From positions 62,001 to 126,000 of the forward strand of contig CAVRJB010000005.1 of the NCBI GenBank assembly GCA_963721385.1: DNA of 64,000 nucleotides, in the 5' to 3' direction. The DNA is from DAOMFB01 sp963721385 (GTDB taxonomy: Bacteria > Acidobacteriota > Thermoanaerobaculia > UBA5066). The notes under the pieces are model-generated. The model searched no databases. It was not told where the DNA came from and saw only the letters and a program-made list of their open reading frames with translations. The translations under genes and the position numbers were made by a program. Shown piece after piece: positions 17,032 to 25,625 of the stretch (positions are counted from its first letter, which is position 1; the number at the start of each line of letters is the position of its first letter).

Positions 17032-17041
17032 AATGTAGCAT
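17032..17041. promoter_or_regulatory. Overlapping divergent -10 elements
   Basis: The bases AATGTAGCAT hold TAGCAT on the plus strand (17036-17041), which ends 9 bases before the GTG at 17051. They also hold TACATT on the minus strand (17032-17037), which would give the dehydrogenase gene a leader of about 45 bases. The two hexamers share two bases. Confidence 0.4.
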
Positions 17042-17050
17042 CCTGCCGCC

Positions 17051-17308
17051 GTGGCGGGACCGGCGTGGAAGGCGGCGAGCGACCTGGCCGAGGGCTACCT
17101 GACGCTGAACCCGGTCTCCCTGAAGAAGTACCAGGGGTCCGAGCTCGACGCCCTGCAGAGGGAGCTCGAACGGCTGACACGCGACCTCCGCGGGCAGCTC
17201 ATTCCCCAGGACGCGACCGAGGAGATCCAGCTCAAGAACCGGAAGCTGCTCCGGCTCTCGCAGGCCGCCATGGTGATCCAGTCCTGGCGGGTCAAGATGA
17301 AGCTCTGA
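17051..17308 (+). CDS. Small hypothetical coiled-coil protein
   Basis: An 85-residue basic, helical protein of unknown function. Residues ~27-75 form a heptad-like coiled coil (DALQRELERLTRDLRGQ, then LKNRKLLRLSQAAMVI). There is no signal peptide, membrane span or cysteine. A GTG start 9 bases after TAGCAT matches the local leaderless pattern, which supports this being a real gene despite its size. It lies between divergent glutaryl-CoA dehydrogenase and asnS. Its role cannot be inferred. Confidence 0.6.
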   Translation: MAGPAWKAASDLAEGYLTLNPVSLKKYQGSELDALQRELERLTRDLRGQLIPQDATEEIQLKNRKLLRLSQAAMVIQSWRVKMKL

Positions 17309-17309
17309 C

Positions 17310-17328
17310 GCCGAAACCGGCCTTCGGC
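17310..17328 (+). terminator. Weak stem-loop upstream of asnS
   Basis: GCCGAA and TTCGGC form a 6-bp stem with a 7-base loop immediately after the stop of the small coiled-coil gene. There is no T-run, so terminator function is uncertain. Confidence 0.25.
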
Positions 17329-17333
17329 TCCTG

Positions 17334-17339
17334 TATCCT
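17334..17339 (+). promoter_or_regulatory. -10-like element TATCCT for asnS
   Basis: TATCCT ends 9 bases before the asnS ATG, with no Shine-Dalgarno sequence between them. Confidence 0.35.
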
Positions 17340-17348
17340 CCGGCGCCG

Positions 17349-18653
17349 ATGAGCGCTTCCACTCCCTCGATCTCGGACCTCCCCGGCCACGTCGGCGAGA
17401 CGGTGACGCTGAAGGGCTGGCTCTACCACTGGCGGAAGGGGGGGAAGATCTGGTTTCTCGTCCTTCGCGACGGCTCGGGGTACCTGCAGGCGGTCGTCTC
17501 GAAGGCCGAGGTGACCGAGGCCGTCTGGAACGACGCGACGCGCGCCACGCAGGAGTCGTCGCTGGAGATCACCGGCGTCGTCCGCTCCGACCCGCGCTCA
17601 CCCGGCGGCGTCGAGCTCGGGGTCACGGACCTGAAACTCCTCGACCTCGGGCACGACTTCCCGATCACGCCGAAAGACCACGGGGTCGACTTCCTCCTGT
17701 CTCAGCGGCACCTCTGGCTCCGCTCTTCGAAGCAGGTCGCCATCCTGAAGGTCCGGAGCGAAGTCGAGAGCGCCATCCACGATTTCTTCTACGCGCGCGG
17801 CTACACGAAGGTCGATTCTCCGATCCTGACCCCGAACGCGTGCGAGGGAACGTCGAGCCTCTTCGAGACGCAGTACACGGAAGAGGAGAAGGCCTACCTT
17901 TCGCAGTCGGGCCAGCTCTATCTCGAGCCGGCCGCGGCGGCGCTCGGCAAGGTCTACTGCTTCGGCCCGACCTTCCGCGCCGAGAAGTCGAAGACCCGCC
18001 GCCACCTGCGAGAGTTCTGGATGGTGGAGCCCGAGGTCGCTTTCCTCGAGATCGACGGGCTGATGGACCTGGCGGAGGAGTTCGTGAAGGAGCTCGCGGC
18101 GCGGGTCCTCGACCGGCGGAAAGACGACCTGAAGCGCCTCGAGCGAGACGTCACGAAGCTGGAGCCGTCGCTCTCGAAGCCCTTCCCTCGAATCGACTAC
18201 CGGGACGCGGTCGAGATCCTGAAGACGAAGGGGATGCCGGTGAACTTCGGCGATGACCTCGGCGGCGACGAGGAGACCGCGCTGACCGAGGGGTTCGACA
18301 CGCCGGTGATGGTCACGCGCTACCCGACTTCGATCAAGGCGTTCTACATGCAGCCCGACCCCAAGGACCCGGACGTCGCGCTCTGTCTCGACGTGCTCGC
18401 GCCGGAAGGGTACGGCGAGATCATCGGCGGGTCGCAGCGGATCCACGACCACGATCTGCTCTTGTCCCGCATCACACAGCACCAGCTTCCCGTCGAGGCG
18501 TTCCAGTGGTACCTCGACGTGAGGAAGCACGGCACCTTCCCGCACTCGGGCTTCGGCATGGGCCTCGAGCGGTTCGTCGCGTGGATGTGCGGCGTCCCGC
18601 ACCTGCGCGAGTGCATCCCGTACCCGCGGATGCTGTACCGAATCTACCCGTAG
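17349..18653 (+). CDS. asnS: Asparaginyl-tRNA synthetase
   Basis: A 434-residue class IIb synthetase charging tRNA-Asn. Residues ~15-110 form the OB-fold anticodon-binding domain (GWLYHWRKGGKIWFLVLRDG). Class II motif 2 is at GPTFRAEKSKTRRHLREFWM and motif 3 at GFGMGLERFVAWMCG. PNACEGTSSLFETQY is typical of AsnRS rather than AspRS, and the length fits AsnRS. With a dedicated AsnRS the organism may not depend on the amidotransferase route for Asn-tRNA, though gatCAB could exist elsewhere. The leaderless-type promoter supports the ATG at 17349. Confidence 0.94.
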   Translation: MSASTPSISDLPGHVGETVTLKGWLYHWRKGGKIWFLVLRDGSGYLQAVVSKAEVTEAVWNDATRATQESSLEITGVVRSDPRSPGGVELGVTDLKLLDLGHDFPITPKDHGVDFLLSQRHLWLRSSKQVAILKVRSEVESAIHDFFYARGYTKVDSPILTPNACEGTSSLFETQYTEEEKAYLSQSGQLYLEPAAAALGKVYCFGPTFRAEKSKTRRHLREFWMVEPEVAFLEIDGLMDLAEEFVKELAARVLDRRKDDLKRLERDVTKLEPSLSKPFPRIDYRDAVEILKTKGMPVNFGDDLGGDEETALTEGFDTPVMVTRYPTSIKAFYMQPDPKDPDVALCLDVLAPEGYGEIIGGSQRIHDHDLLLSRITQHQLPVEAFQWYLDVRKHGTFPHSGFGMGLERFVAWMCGVPHLRECIPYPRMLYRIYP

Positions 18654-18660
18654 TCGAGCG

Positions 18661-18666
18661 TAAGAT
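18661..18666 (+). promoter_or_regulatory. -10 element TAAGAT for the nucleotidyltransferase pair
   Basis: TAAGAT ends 6 bases before the GTG at 18673, placing the transcript start at the start codon. Confidence 0.5.
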
Positions 18667-18672
18667 TCCGGA

Positions 18673-18882
18673 GTGGACGCAGAAGTCCCGGTTGCCAAAG
18701 AGGTCCCGCCGACGGCGGTCGAGCGCGCTCGTACATTCGGAATCGATGTCACGTTGCTCCTCGAGAACCTCAACCTGACGCCGGAGCAGCGACTCGAGAA
18801 TGCTCACCGAGCGGCGGTTTCACTGGCGTCGCTTCGAGCCGAGGCTGAAAGACGAGGCGAGACGGTTCGGAAGGCTGGATGA
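18673..18882 (+). CDS. Small protein paired with a nucleotidyltransferase
   Basis: A 69-residue helical protein. Its core, FGIDVTLLLENLNLTPEQRL followed by an ENAHRAA helix, is of a kind seen in small partners encoded directly upstream of nucleotidyltransferase-fold genes. The stop overlaps the ATG of the next gene as ATGA, so the two products are probably made in fixed ratio. By analogy with MNT/AbiEii-like pairs it may be the partner or target-recognition half of a toxin-antitoxin-like module. Which half would be toxic is not evident. It is too short for a domain call. Confidence 0.62.
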   Translation: MDAEVPVAKEVPPTAVERARTFGIDVTLLLENLNLTPEQRLENAHRAAVSLASLRAEAERRGETVRKAG

Positions 18883-19367
18883 TCACGGCCGACTTCAGGG
18901 CCATTCTCGAGAGCCTCTCCGCGAACCAGGTCGACTTCATCGTGATCGGAGGGCTTGCCGCGTCGCTTCACGGCTCGGCGTACGTGACGCAGGATGTGGA
19001 TGTCTGTTATGGCCGGTCCGACGCGAGCATCGAGCGGCTCTGCCGGGCGCTCGTCGATCTCCATCCAGCTCTTCGGGGTGCGCCCGATGGGCTCCCGTTC
19101 CGATTGGATCCCGCCGCGGTCAGGGCAGGTCTCAACTTCACGCTGTCGACGGATCTCGGCCCTCTCGACCTCCTCGGAGAGGTCAGCCCGTTCGGCGGCT
19201 TCGACTCACTGAAGACGCATGCGATCGCGATGGATCTCTTCGGCCACCGGGTTCTCGTTTTATCGCTCCCCGCGCTGATCCGGTCAAAGCGGGCTGCGGG
19301 ACGAGCCAAGGACCTGCTCGTCGTTCCCGAGCTCGAGGCGCTTTTGGAGATGTCGAAGAAGATCTGA
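18879..19367 (+). CDS. Nucleotidyltransferase-fold protein (AbiEii/DUF6036-like)
   Basis: A 162-residue protein with a pol-beta-type nucleotidyltransferase core: IGGLAASLHGSAYVTQDVDV, with the Gly-Gly helix and the DxD metal-binding pair (Asp38 and Asp40). LVLSLPALIRSKRAAGRAKD is the typical C-terminal block with conserved Lys-Arg and Lys-Asp, seen in AbiEii and related families. It could transfer a nucleotide to a protein or tRNA; the substrate is unknown. It is translationally coupled to the 69-residue protein upstream and ends 19 bases from the convergent sensor gene. A toxin-antitoxin or defence role is an inference from the family. Confidence 0.75.
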   Translation: MITADFRAILESLSANQVDFIVIGGLAASLHGSAYVTQDVDVCYGRSDASIERLCRALVDLHPALRGAPDGLPFRLDPAAVRAGLNFTLSTDLGPLDLLGEVSPFGGFDSLKTHAIAMDLFGHRVLVLSLPALIRSKRAAGRAKDLLVVPELEALLEMSKKI

Positions 19368-19386
19368 TCGCGTGCCAGACCCGGAT

Positions 19387-21675
19387 TCAGCGTGGCAGGT
19401 CCATCAGCCAGATGTTCCCGGTCGTCTCGGCGTATTCGTAGACGATCTGATCGCCCCGGGGAGACCAGACGGGATAGCGGACGAAGGAGTGCCGGTTCGT
19501 GTAGGCGGTGAGCGAGTGCTCCTGCCCGCCATTCCGGGAGATCCAGTAGATGTTCCAGAGTCCGTCGCGTTGGCCGGCGAAAAGGATTCGGTCACCGTCC
19601 CGTGACCAGTCGTGCGGCCAGCTTGTTCCGGCCTGCTCCGTCAGAACCCGGGGCTCGCCCCCCTCGGCGGGGAAGATGGCCAGTGGAAAGTCTGCGCCCC
19701 GGATCAGATCCGTGGCGAGCCACCGTCCGTCGGGCGACCAGGTCGCGAAGCCCACGCCTTCCCGATCAAACGTCACCTGGTGCGGCTCGCCGCCATCCAC
19801 CGGTCGGACCCAGATGTTGCGAATGCCGTTCGAGTCGGCCGTGTACGCCAGGAGTCTCCCGTCCGGCGACAGGCGAACGTTGAGGGGGTGGGTCGGCAGG
19901 TCGAGAAGCGTTGTCTCGCGCCGGTCAGGAAGCGTCAGAGACCAGAGGCTCATGGAGCCGCCCCGCGACGAAAGAAATGCGATCCGCTTTCCCCCGGGGA
20001 ACCAGTTCGGCAGGTAGCTTGGCTCGGGACCGCTCGTCACCGGCTCCGCGCGCTCGCCGTTGGCGTCCATCACCCAGACATCGGTATTGGCCCCGCGACG
20101 GGAGGATACGAATGCGATTCGCGAGCCGTCCGGCGAGAACGTCGGCGTGGTGCTCCGTCGGCCGGCGGCTCGCGTGAGTGGAACGGGCGGTCCCGAAGCC
20201 GCCCTTCGGACCGGATCGACCGGCAGCGACCAGAGATTGCCCGTACTCATGGGCGCGCTGTATGCAAGCCTCGTCCCGTCGGGAGAGACGACGAGATACC
20301 GGATCGCCGATCCGTCGGCCCGACGGACGAGTTCGCGTTCACCCCAGGAATCGCCTTGTCGGACCGGTACGCGACAGCGGTTCAATTCGAAGTTGCGTGA
20401 CTCCTCTGAGCTGCCGAAGTAGAGCCACTCCCCGCGGGGGGAGTATGCGGGCTCGTAGAAGAAGGGGCGTGATCCCGTTCGCGGGCCTGCCACACGTTCG
20501 AGAGCTTTTCCGTCCCTGGAGACGCGCCAGATCTCGGAGAGGTCTCGGCCATATGTCGCGAAAACAATCCACGCACCATCGGGCGAAAAGGACGGTCTTC
20601 CATGACCGCCAGCCGGTGACCCGGGGCGTGTGAGCGCCACAGGGGTCCCGCCCTCGGCGGCCACCGTGAAGAGCGAGGCGGGAGCGGGCGCTGCCTTGGT
20701 TTCGGTCCATACGTCGCCAGGTGCCGTGGACTGAAAAGCGATGCTCTTTCCGTCCGGTGACCACGCCGGATTCGAGCCGAAGTCGGTCAGGCGGCGAGGG
20801 GTGCCGCCGAGGGCCGGAACGAGCCAGATGCCATGAAGCCCCCGTGACGCAAGGGCGATCTCGCGTCCCGTCGGCGACCAGGCGGGCTGGAGATTGTCGT
20901 GGCCATCCGTCGTGATCTGAATCTCCCGGCCCCCGGCAGCGAGCTGCCGGACGAAGATCTCGAAACCGCCGCCGCGCTCGGAGGCGTAGGCGAACTGCGC
21001 GCCGTCGGGCGAAAAGCTGGGGTAGAGGTCGAGACCGAGGGAGTCAGTGACCTGCCGCGGGTGGGGCGACGCCGCGGGAGTGGCTGCCGGAGCCGGTTCG
21101 CGCCGCATCGCACCAAGGCCGATGAAAAAGGCGACGATAGCTGCGGCACCCGCTCCGAACCACAGGAAGCGGGGCGACAGCCGCCTGGGCGTGGGAACGG
21201 GCTCGTCGTCCGACGGCCTTGAAGACACCGCGGCCTCGTCCGGTGCTTTACGGACGTCGGCAATGAACCGGTAGCCCCTCGTCGGAACCGTCTCGATGTA
21301 ACGGGCCCCGCGCGCCGAGTCGCCGAGCGCTTTCCTGAGGTCGGCGATCACGCGGGTCATGGCGCTTTCGGTGACGACGGTGTCCGGCCAGACCCGGTCG
21401 AGTAGCTCCTGCTTCCCAACGAGCCGGCCGGGGTTCTCGACGAGGAAGAGGAGCACCTCGAAGGCCTTCGGCTCGACGGCAACAGGCTGGCCGGCCTTCA
21501 GCACTCGGAAGGCGACCGGATCCACGCGAATGTCGCCGAACTCGTAGATGAGCAGGGATTTTACAGGCGCCCGGAAGTCCCTCGGAGGTTCCTCGGAGAA
21601 AGAGCGCGAAAGAGTCTGGATCTCATCACGACCTCCGGCGCCTCGGCGACCCACATTGCCTTCACGGTCTGGCAC
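19387..21675 (-). CDS. Winged-helix DNA-binding protein with TM segment and PD40/TolB-like propeller
   Basis: A 762-residue membrane-tethered regulator. An OmpR/PhoB-type winged helix is at ~46-139 (VAVEPKAFEVLLFLVENPGR, VIADLRKALGD, YIETVPTRGYRFIA). One membrane helix lies at ~170-189. About ten PD40/WD40-like beta-propeller repeats follow to the C-terminus, recognisable by recurring FSPDG, WSPDG and LSPDG. The layout is CadC/ToxR-like, with a periplasmic propeller probably sensing a ligand and the cytoplasmic domain controlling genes. Such fusions are abundant in Acidobacteriota. GTG 21675 (or 21654) is the likely start, because no start codon lies between there and the DNA-binding domain. 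The divergent aspartyl-protease gene is a candidate target. Confidence 0.85.
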   Translation of the reverse strand: MPDREGNVGRRGAGGRDEIQTLSRSFSEEPPRDFRAPVKSLLIYEFGDIRVDPVAFRVLKAGQPVAVEPKAFEVLLFLVENPGRLVGKQELLDRVWPDTVVTESAMTRVIADLRKALGDSARGARYIETVPTRGYRFIADVRKAPDEAAVSSRPSDDEPVPTPRRLSPRFLWFGAGAAAIVAFFIGLGAMRREPAPAATPAASPHPRQVTDSLGLDLYPSFSPDGAQFAYASERGGGFEIFVRQLAAGGREIQITTDGHDNLQPAWSPTGREIALASRGLHGIWLVPALGGTPRRLTDFGSNPAWSPDGKSIAFQSTAPGDVWTETKAAPAPASLFTVAAEGGTPVALTRPGSPAGGHGRPSFSPDGAWIVFATYGRDLSEIWRVSRDGKALERVAGPRTGSRPFFYEPAYSPRGEWLYFGSSEESRNFELNRCRVPVRQGDSWGERELVRRADGSAIRYLVVSPDGTRLAYSAPMSTGNLWSLPVDPVRRAASGPPVPLTRAAGRRSTTPTFSPDGSRIAFVSSRRGANTDVWVMDANGERAEPVTSGPEPSYLPNWFPGGKRIAFLSSRGGSMSLWSLTLPDRRETTLLDLPTHPLNVRLSPDGRLLAYTADSNGIRNIWVRPVDGGEPHQVTFDREGVGFATWSPDGRWLATDLIRGADFPLAIFPAEGGEPRVLTEQAGTSWPHDWSRDGDRILFAGQRDGLWNIYWISRNGGQEHSLTAYTNRHSFVRYPVWSPRGDQIVYEYAETTGNIWLMDLPR

Positions 21676-21687
21676 GAGGAGGTCGAC

Positions 21688-22603
21688 ATGAGATCAACGG
21701 CGGCGTTCCCGGTCCTCGGATCGGTCCTCCTTTCGGCGGCTCTTTCGGCGAACCCATCGGTGACCCTGCGAACCGTCGCCGGGGGCTACCTCCTGGTGCC
21801 GGTCGTGCTGAACGGCGCCGGCCCGTTCGAGTTCCTGCTCGACACGGGGACGACCACGACGTTCCTGGACCCGAAGCTGGCTTCCCGGCTCGATCTTCCG
21901 ATGGGCCGGTCGGAGACGCTCGTGAGTCTCGCGTCGGAGGCGGTCGTGCATCGCGTCCGGGTCGAGTCGCTCGCTGTCGGTTCCTGGGTGGTCGGGAGGG
22001 TCGACCTCCTCGCGGCCGATCTGGGGGCAGTTCACCGGCTCAGTCCGGATGTCCGGGGGGTGCTGGGAAACGACATCCTGAGACGACAGAGCTTCCTTCT
22101 GTCTCACGAGAAGAGGCGGCTCGAGATCGACCTCGACGGGAATCTCTCCCGGCGCCTGACGGGGCGGGAGCTGCCGCTGCGGACCGTCGGGGAGACGGAG
22201 ATGGTCGAAGCGGCCGTCCCGGGGATCGCGAGGCCCCTCCTCCTCGTCCCCGACTCCGCCTGCCTGGAGGTCGTTCTCTTCGAGAAGAGCTCGCGGCGAG
22301 TTCCGGGCGATCGACGGCGGCGGAAGCGCAGCCCTGTTGCAGACGGCGATCGGGGAGCGGCGGACCGCCCGGGGCCGCCTCGGCCGGCTGCGCCTGAACG
22401 GAAGCGACTTGCGCGACCTCGCTGTCGTGGTCCTCCGAGAACCTGCCGCTTTCGCAGAACGCGCCGAGGACGGCCTCCTGCCGACGAGCCTCTTCCGCGA
22501 GGTCTTCTTCGACCGGGACCGCGGCCTTCTCGTTCTCGATCCGCGTGCGGCCGCGGTGCCGGACGGCCTCAGCGCCTCGTTCCAAAGAAGGGGGTCTTCA
22601 TGA
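21688..22603 (+). CDS. Secreted retropepsin-like aspartyl protease, frameshifted
   Basis: A predicted periplasmic clan AA protease of about 304 residues once repaired. A signal peptide covers ~1-21. The catalytic motif is DTGTT at 52-56 in FEFLLDTGTTTTFLD, and GVLGNDIL is the second conserved block. At about 22285-22300 the frame shifts by +1; the continuation (EFRAIDGGGSAALLQTAIGE, then PTSLFREVFFDRDRG) is in the next frame and ends at 22603. A strong Shine-Dalgarno GAGGAGGT stands 4 bases before the ATG. The gene is divergent from the winged-helix propeller regulator and overlaps the downstream lipoprotein start as ATGA. Substrate is unknown. Confidence 0.75.
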
Positions 22604-23012
22604 CTGCTTTCGGACGACTTCTCGCCTCGCTCGTTCTCGTGGCCTCGACGCTTCTCTGCCCGCGTGCGACAAGATCAAGTCGCCGACCGAGCCCGTCAGC
22701 GCGGTCATCGGACCGACACCGACACCGAGACCCCCATCCAGACGCCGACCCCCATCCCTCAGCCGGCGAGCATGTCCGGCAAGGTGACTTGGGCATACGG
22801 GGACGGGCCGGGTCGCCGGCGCGTACCGTCGAGTGCCAGGGCCGGTCGACAATCACGTCGAGCGACGGCACCTACAGTCTCACGGGGCTCATGTCCGGCA
22901 AGACGACGGTGATCGTGACTGGGTGACATGATCCGGCCCGATTCGCAACTCGATTTGGTACCCGATCGAATTGAAACCCGGCTCGAACACGGTGGATCTT
23001 GGCCTCCTTTGA
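22600..23012 (+). pseudogene. Lipoprotein with carboxypeptidase-regulatory-like domain, multiply frameshifted
   Basis: No single frame covers this gene, but pieces of one protein can be followed through three frames. The signal start MTAFGRLLASLVL is followed by a lipobox LPAC in the next frame. A Pro/Thr-rich spacer follows, then SGKVTWAYGDGP, then STITSSDGTYSLTGLMSGK and an ending WYPIELKPGSNTVDLGLL before a TGA at 23010-23012. The last parts look like a small Ig-like carboxypeptidase-regulatory (CarboxypepD_reg) domain. The successive slips read as several missing bases in about 400. The start overlaps the stop of the aspartyl-protease gene. The reconstruction is mine; confidence in the lipoprotein call is moderate. 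Confidence 0.5.
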
Positions 23013-23077
23013 AGCCGATCCTCTGCGCGATCACCCCGAAACGCTCTGACACCGGACAACAACGAAAGGAGCTCCAG

Positions 23078-24208
23078 ATGAAGAAATCGACCATTTCCCA
23101 TTCGACATCCACACTTGCTTGTCTCTTTTCAGCGGTCGCCCTCTCGGCGCCACTCCTGAGCCAAGCTGCAATGGCGGCGGGGCACGACCCGGACGCAGTC
23201 ACCGTTTCCGTCTTCGCGACCGGGCTGAACAACCCGCGCGGGCTCAAGTTCGGGCCCGATGGCAACCTCTACGTCGCCGAAGGCGGTCTGGGCGGCACGA
23301 ACTCGACCGTGGGCCAATGCGAGCAGGTGGTTCCCCCGATCGGGCCTTACACGGGCAGTCAGACGGGCGCGCGGATCTCGAAGATCGATCGATACGGTCA
23401 GCGCACGACGGTCGTGGACAACCTCCCCTCCAGCCAGACCAGCGCGGGCTCGGGCTCCCTGGTCAGCGGCGTGGCCGACGTGGCGTTCATCGGGGAAACG
23501 CTCTACGCGCTCGTCACCGGGGCCGGTTGTTCGCACGGTGTGCAGAACTTTCCCAACGGGATCATCCGCGTTCATCGGGACGGAACGTGGAACATGATCG
23601 CCGATCTCAGTGCGTTCTATAAGGCACACCCCGTCCAGAACCCCGAACCCGACGACTTCGAGCCCGATGGCACCCCGTACAGCATGATCGCGGTTCGCGG
23701 TGACTTCTACGTCGTCGAACCCAATCACGGCGAGCTCGACAGGATCACGCCCCACGGCGACATCAGCCGGGTGATCGACATCTCGGCGAGCCAGGGGCAC
23801 ATCGTGCCGACAGCGGTCGCCTACCACGGCGACTTCTACGTCGGGAACCTCAATCCGTTCCCGATCGTCCCTGGATCGTCCAAGATCTACAAGATCACGC
23901 CGAGCGGACAGATCAAGGCCGTCGTCGAAGGGCTGACGACGGTGCTCGGCGTGGCCTTCGACCATCGCGGCCGGATGTACGTGCTGGAGAACACGACGGA
24001 CAATCCCTTCCCGACGCCGTTCACCGGGAGAGTCGTCCGCGTGGGCAGGTCGGGTGCGCTGGAAGTCATCGCGTCGAATCTGTTTCTGCCCACCGCGATG
24101 ACCTTCGGACCCGATGGCAACCTCTACGTCTCCAACGTCGGGTTCGGTCCGCCGCCCGTCGGGTTGGGAGAGGTTCTGAAAATCGAACTCGGAGATTGCG
24201 CGGAGTGA
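23078..24208 (+). CDS. ScyD/ScyE-family secreted beta-propeller protein
   Basis: A 376-residue exported protein. The N-terminus (MKKSTISHST, then a hydrophobic run to ~31, SQAAMA) is a signal peptide. The rest forms NHL-like blades with recurring GLNNPRGLKFGPDGNLYVAE and TAMTFGPDGNLYVSN. This pattern is characteristic of the ScyD/ScyE family, named for cyanobacterial scytonemin clusters but widespread in other bacteria. AAAGGAG stands 7-8 bases before the ATG at 23078, and the 5' leader is long and AT-richer than its surroundings. Base and codon use in this gene look less GC-biased than neighbouring genes, suggesting recent acquisition. Function is unknown. Confidence 0.8.
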   Translation: MKKSTISHSTSTLACLFSAVALSAPLLSQAAMAAGHDPDAVTVSVFATGLNNPRGLKFGPDGNLYVAEGGLGGTNSTVGQCEQVVPPIGPYTGSQTGARISKIDRYGQRTTVVDNLPSSQTSAGSGSLVSGVADVAFIGETLYALVTGAGCSHGVQNFPNGIIRVHRDGTWNMIADLSAFYKAHPVQNPEPDDFEPDGTPYSMIAVRGDFYVVEPNHGELDRITPHGDISRVIDISASQGHIVPTAVAYHGDFYVGNLNPFPIVPGSSKIYKITPSGQIKAVVEGLTTVLGVAFDHRGRMYVLENTTDNPFPTPFTGRVVRVGRSGALEVIASNLFLPTAMTFGPDGNLYVSNVGFGPPPVGLGEVLKIELGDCAE

Positions 24209-24222
24209 CCGCTTGAACGGTC
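24207..24222. terminator. Hairpin between convergent genes
   Basis: GACCG and CGGTC form a 5-bp stem with a 6-base loop, flanked by more distant GGAGT/ACTCC arms that could extend it. It sits between convergent ScyD-like and amidase genes. It has no true T-tract. Confidence 0.3.
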
Positions 24223-24238
24223 GTGCGACTGACTCCTT

Positions 24239-25625
24239 CTAGACGGCCGGGCGGCGGCGGTGCCAGTCGGTCTCGCGCTGGTACGCCGTCGCCGCGGCGA
24301 GGCAGAGCGACTCGCCGCCCGCAGGGCCCATGAAGGTGACCCCGAGCGGAAGGCCTGCCTTGTCGAATCCGCACGGCACGGCCGCGGCCGGGAGGCCGCA
24401 GAGGTTCCCGGGCGCGCCGAGCGGGTCCTTCGGCAGCGCGTACCAGCTCTCGAGGTTCGCCTCGAGCGGGCTCGCGGAGCTGGGGAAGCTCGGGCCGGCG
24501 ACGACGTCGACTTTCGAGAAGAGGGCCGCCATCGCGCGGATCGCGAGCGTCCGCCGCCGGAGCGCGTTCACGTAGTCGGGCGCGGGGATCGTCATGCCCG
24601 AGAGGAGACCCGTCTTCGAGAGCGGGTCGAGAAGTTCCAGGTGCCTTCCGCTTCGGACGAGCGGCTCGAAGCTCGCAGCGACCTCGGCCGCGAGGATCGT
24701 CATCAGGACCGCGTCGAACGGGAAGTCCGGGAGCTCCACGGGAACGAGCCGATGCCCTTTCTTCTCGAGGAGCGCGAGCGCGTCGGCCGCGAGGGCCACC
24801 GCCTCGGGCTGGTACCCGGTCCAGGTCTTTTCCGGGAGGACGCCGATCGAGAGGCGCGCCGGGCCCGGCGATGGCGTCCACGGATCGGGGAGCGCGGACG
24901 CGTCGGCGGGATCCGGGCCCGCGATCACCGCGAGGACGGCGCCCGTGTCCTCCGCCGACCGTGCGAGAGGCCCGATCTTGTCGAGCGTGAAGCAGAGCGG
25001 CATCGCGCCGCGGCGGCTGACCCGGCCGTACGTCGGCCGGAGGCCCGAGATGCCGCAGTAGGTCGCCGGGCAGACGATCGAGCCCCACGTCTCCGAGCCG
25101 AGGGCGAACGGCACGAGGCCGGCGCCGACGGCCGCCCCGGACCCGCTCGACGAGCCGCCGGTCCAGTGCGCCGGGTTCCACGGATTCTTCCCGGGACCCT
25201 GCGCGGAGGCAGAGGCGAAGCGGTATCCGGCGCCCCCCGCCAGCTCGACCATCGCGAGCTTCGCGACGAGAACTCGCGCCCGCGGCGTCGAGTTTCGAGA
25301 TCGCGGTCGCGTCCGACTTCGGGACCCGGTCCGCGAAGAGGGGAGAGCCCCAGCAGGTCGGGACCCCTTTCGTGTCGAGGAGGTCCTTGGCGCCGTAAGG
25401 GATGCCGTGGAGCGCGGAGCGGACGTTGCCGGCCTTCCGCTCGGCGTCCGCCCGCCGCGCGGCCGCGAGCGCGCTCTCCGGCATCAGCGTGGCGACGGCG
25501 TTCAGCTTCCGGCCGATCGATCCGAGGCGGGAGAGCGAGAGCTCGGTCAGTTCGACCGACGTCGTCTTCCCCGAGGCGAGGGCCGACGCGAGCTCCGGAA
25601 GGGTGGCGAACGCGAGGTCGCTCAA
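24239..25625 (-). CDS. Amidase-signature family hydrolase, frameshifted
   Basis: An amide hydrolase of about 461 residues once repaired. The Ser-cisSer-Lys triad can be placed: Lys in GIPYGAKDLLDTKG, cis-Ser in GGSSSGSGAAV, and nucleophile Ser in GSETWGSIVCPATY. GLPAAAVPCGFDKAGLPLGV is the usual C-terminal block. The frame shifts near 25262-25275: an extra A after GCG (KLDAAGA) separates the N-terminal 120 residues from LVAKLAMVELAGG. The likely TTG start overlaps the TGA of the small secreted gene upstream (TTGA). No signal peptide is seen. Substrate cannot be assigned; GatA is unlikely because there are no gat neighbours. Confidence 0.8.

Noticed and set aside
13951..17352. Very long open frame on the plus strand (over 1100 codons)
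   Set aside because: It runs antisense to the cyclase, PATAN and dehydrogenase genes, has no domain-like sequence and is Arg/Asp-rich as expected of a GC-rich shadow frame.
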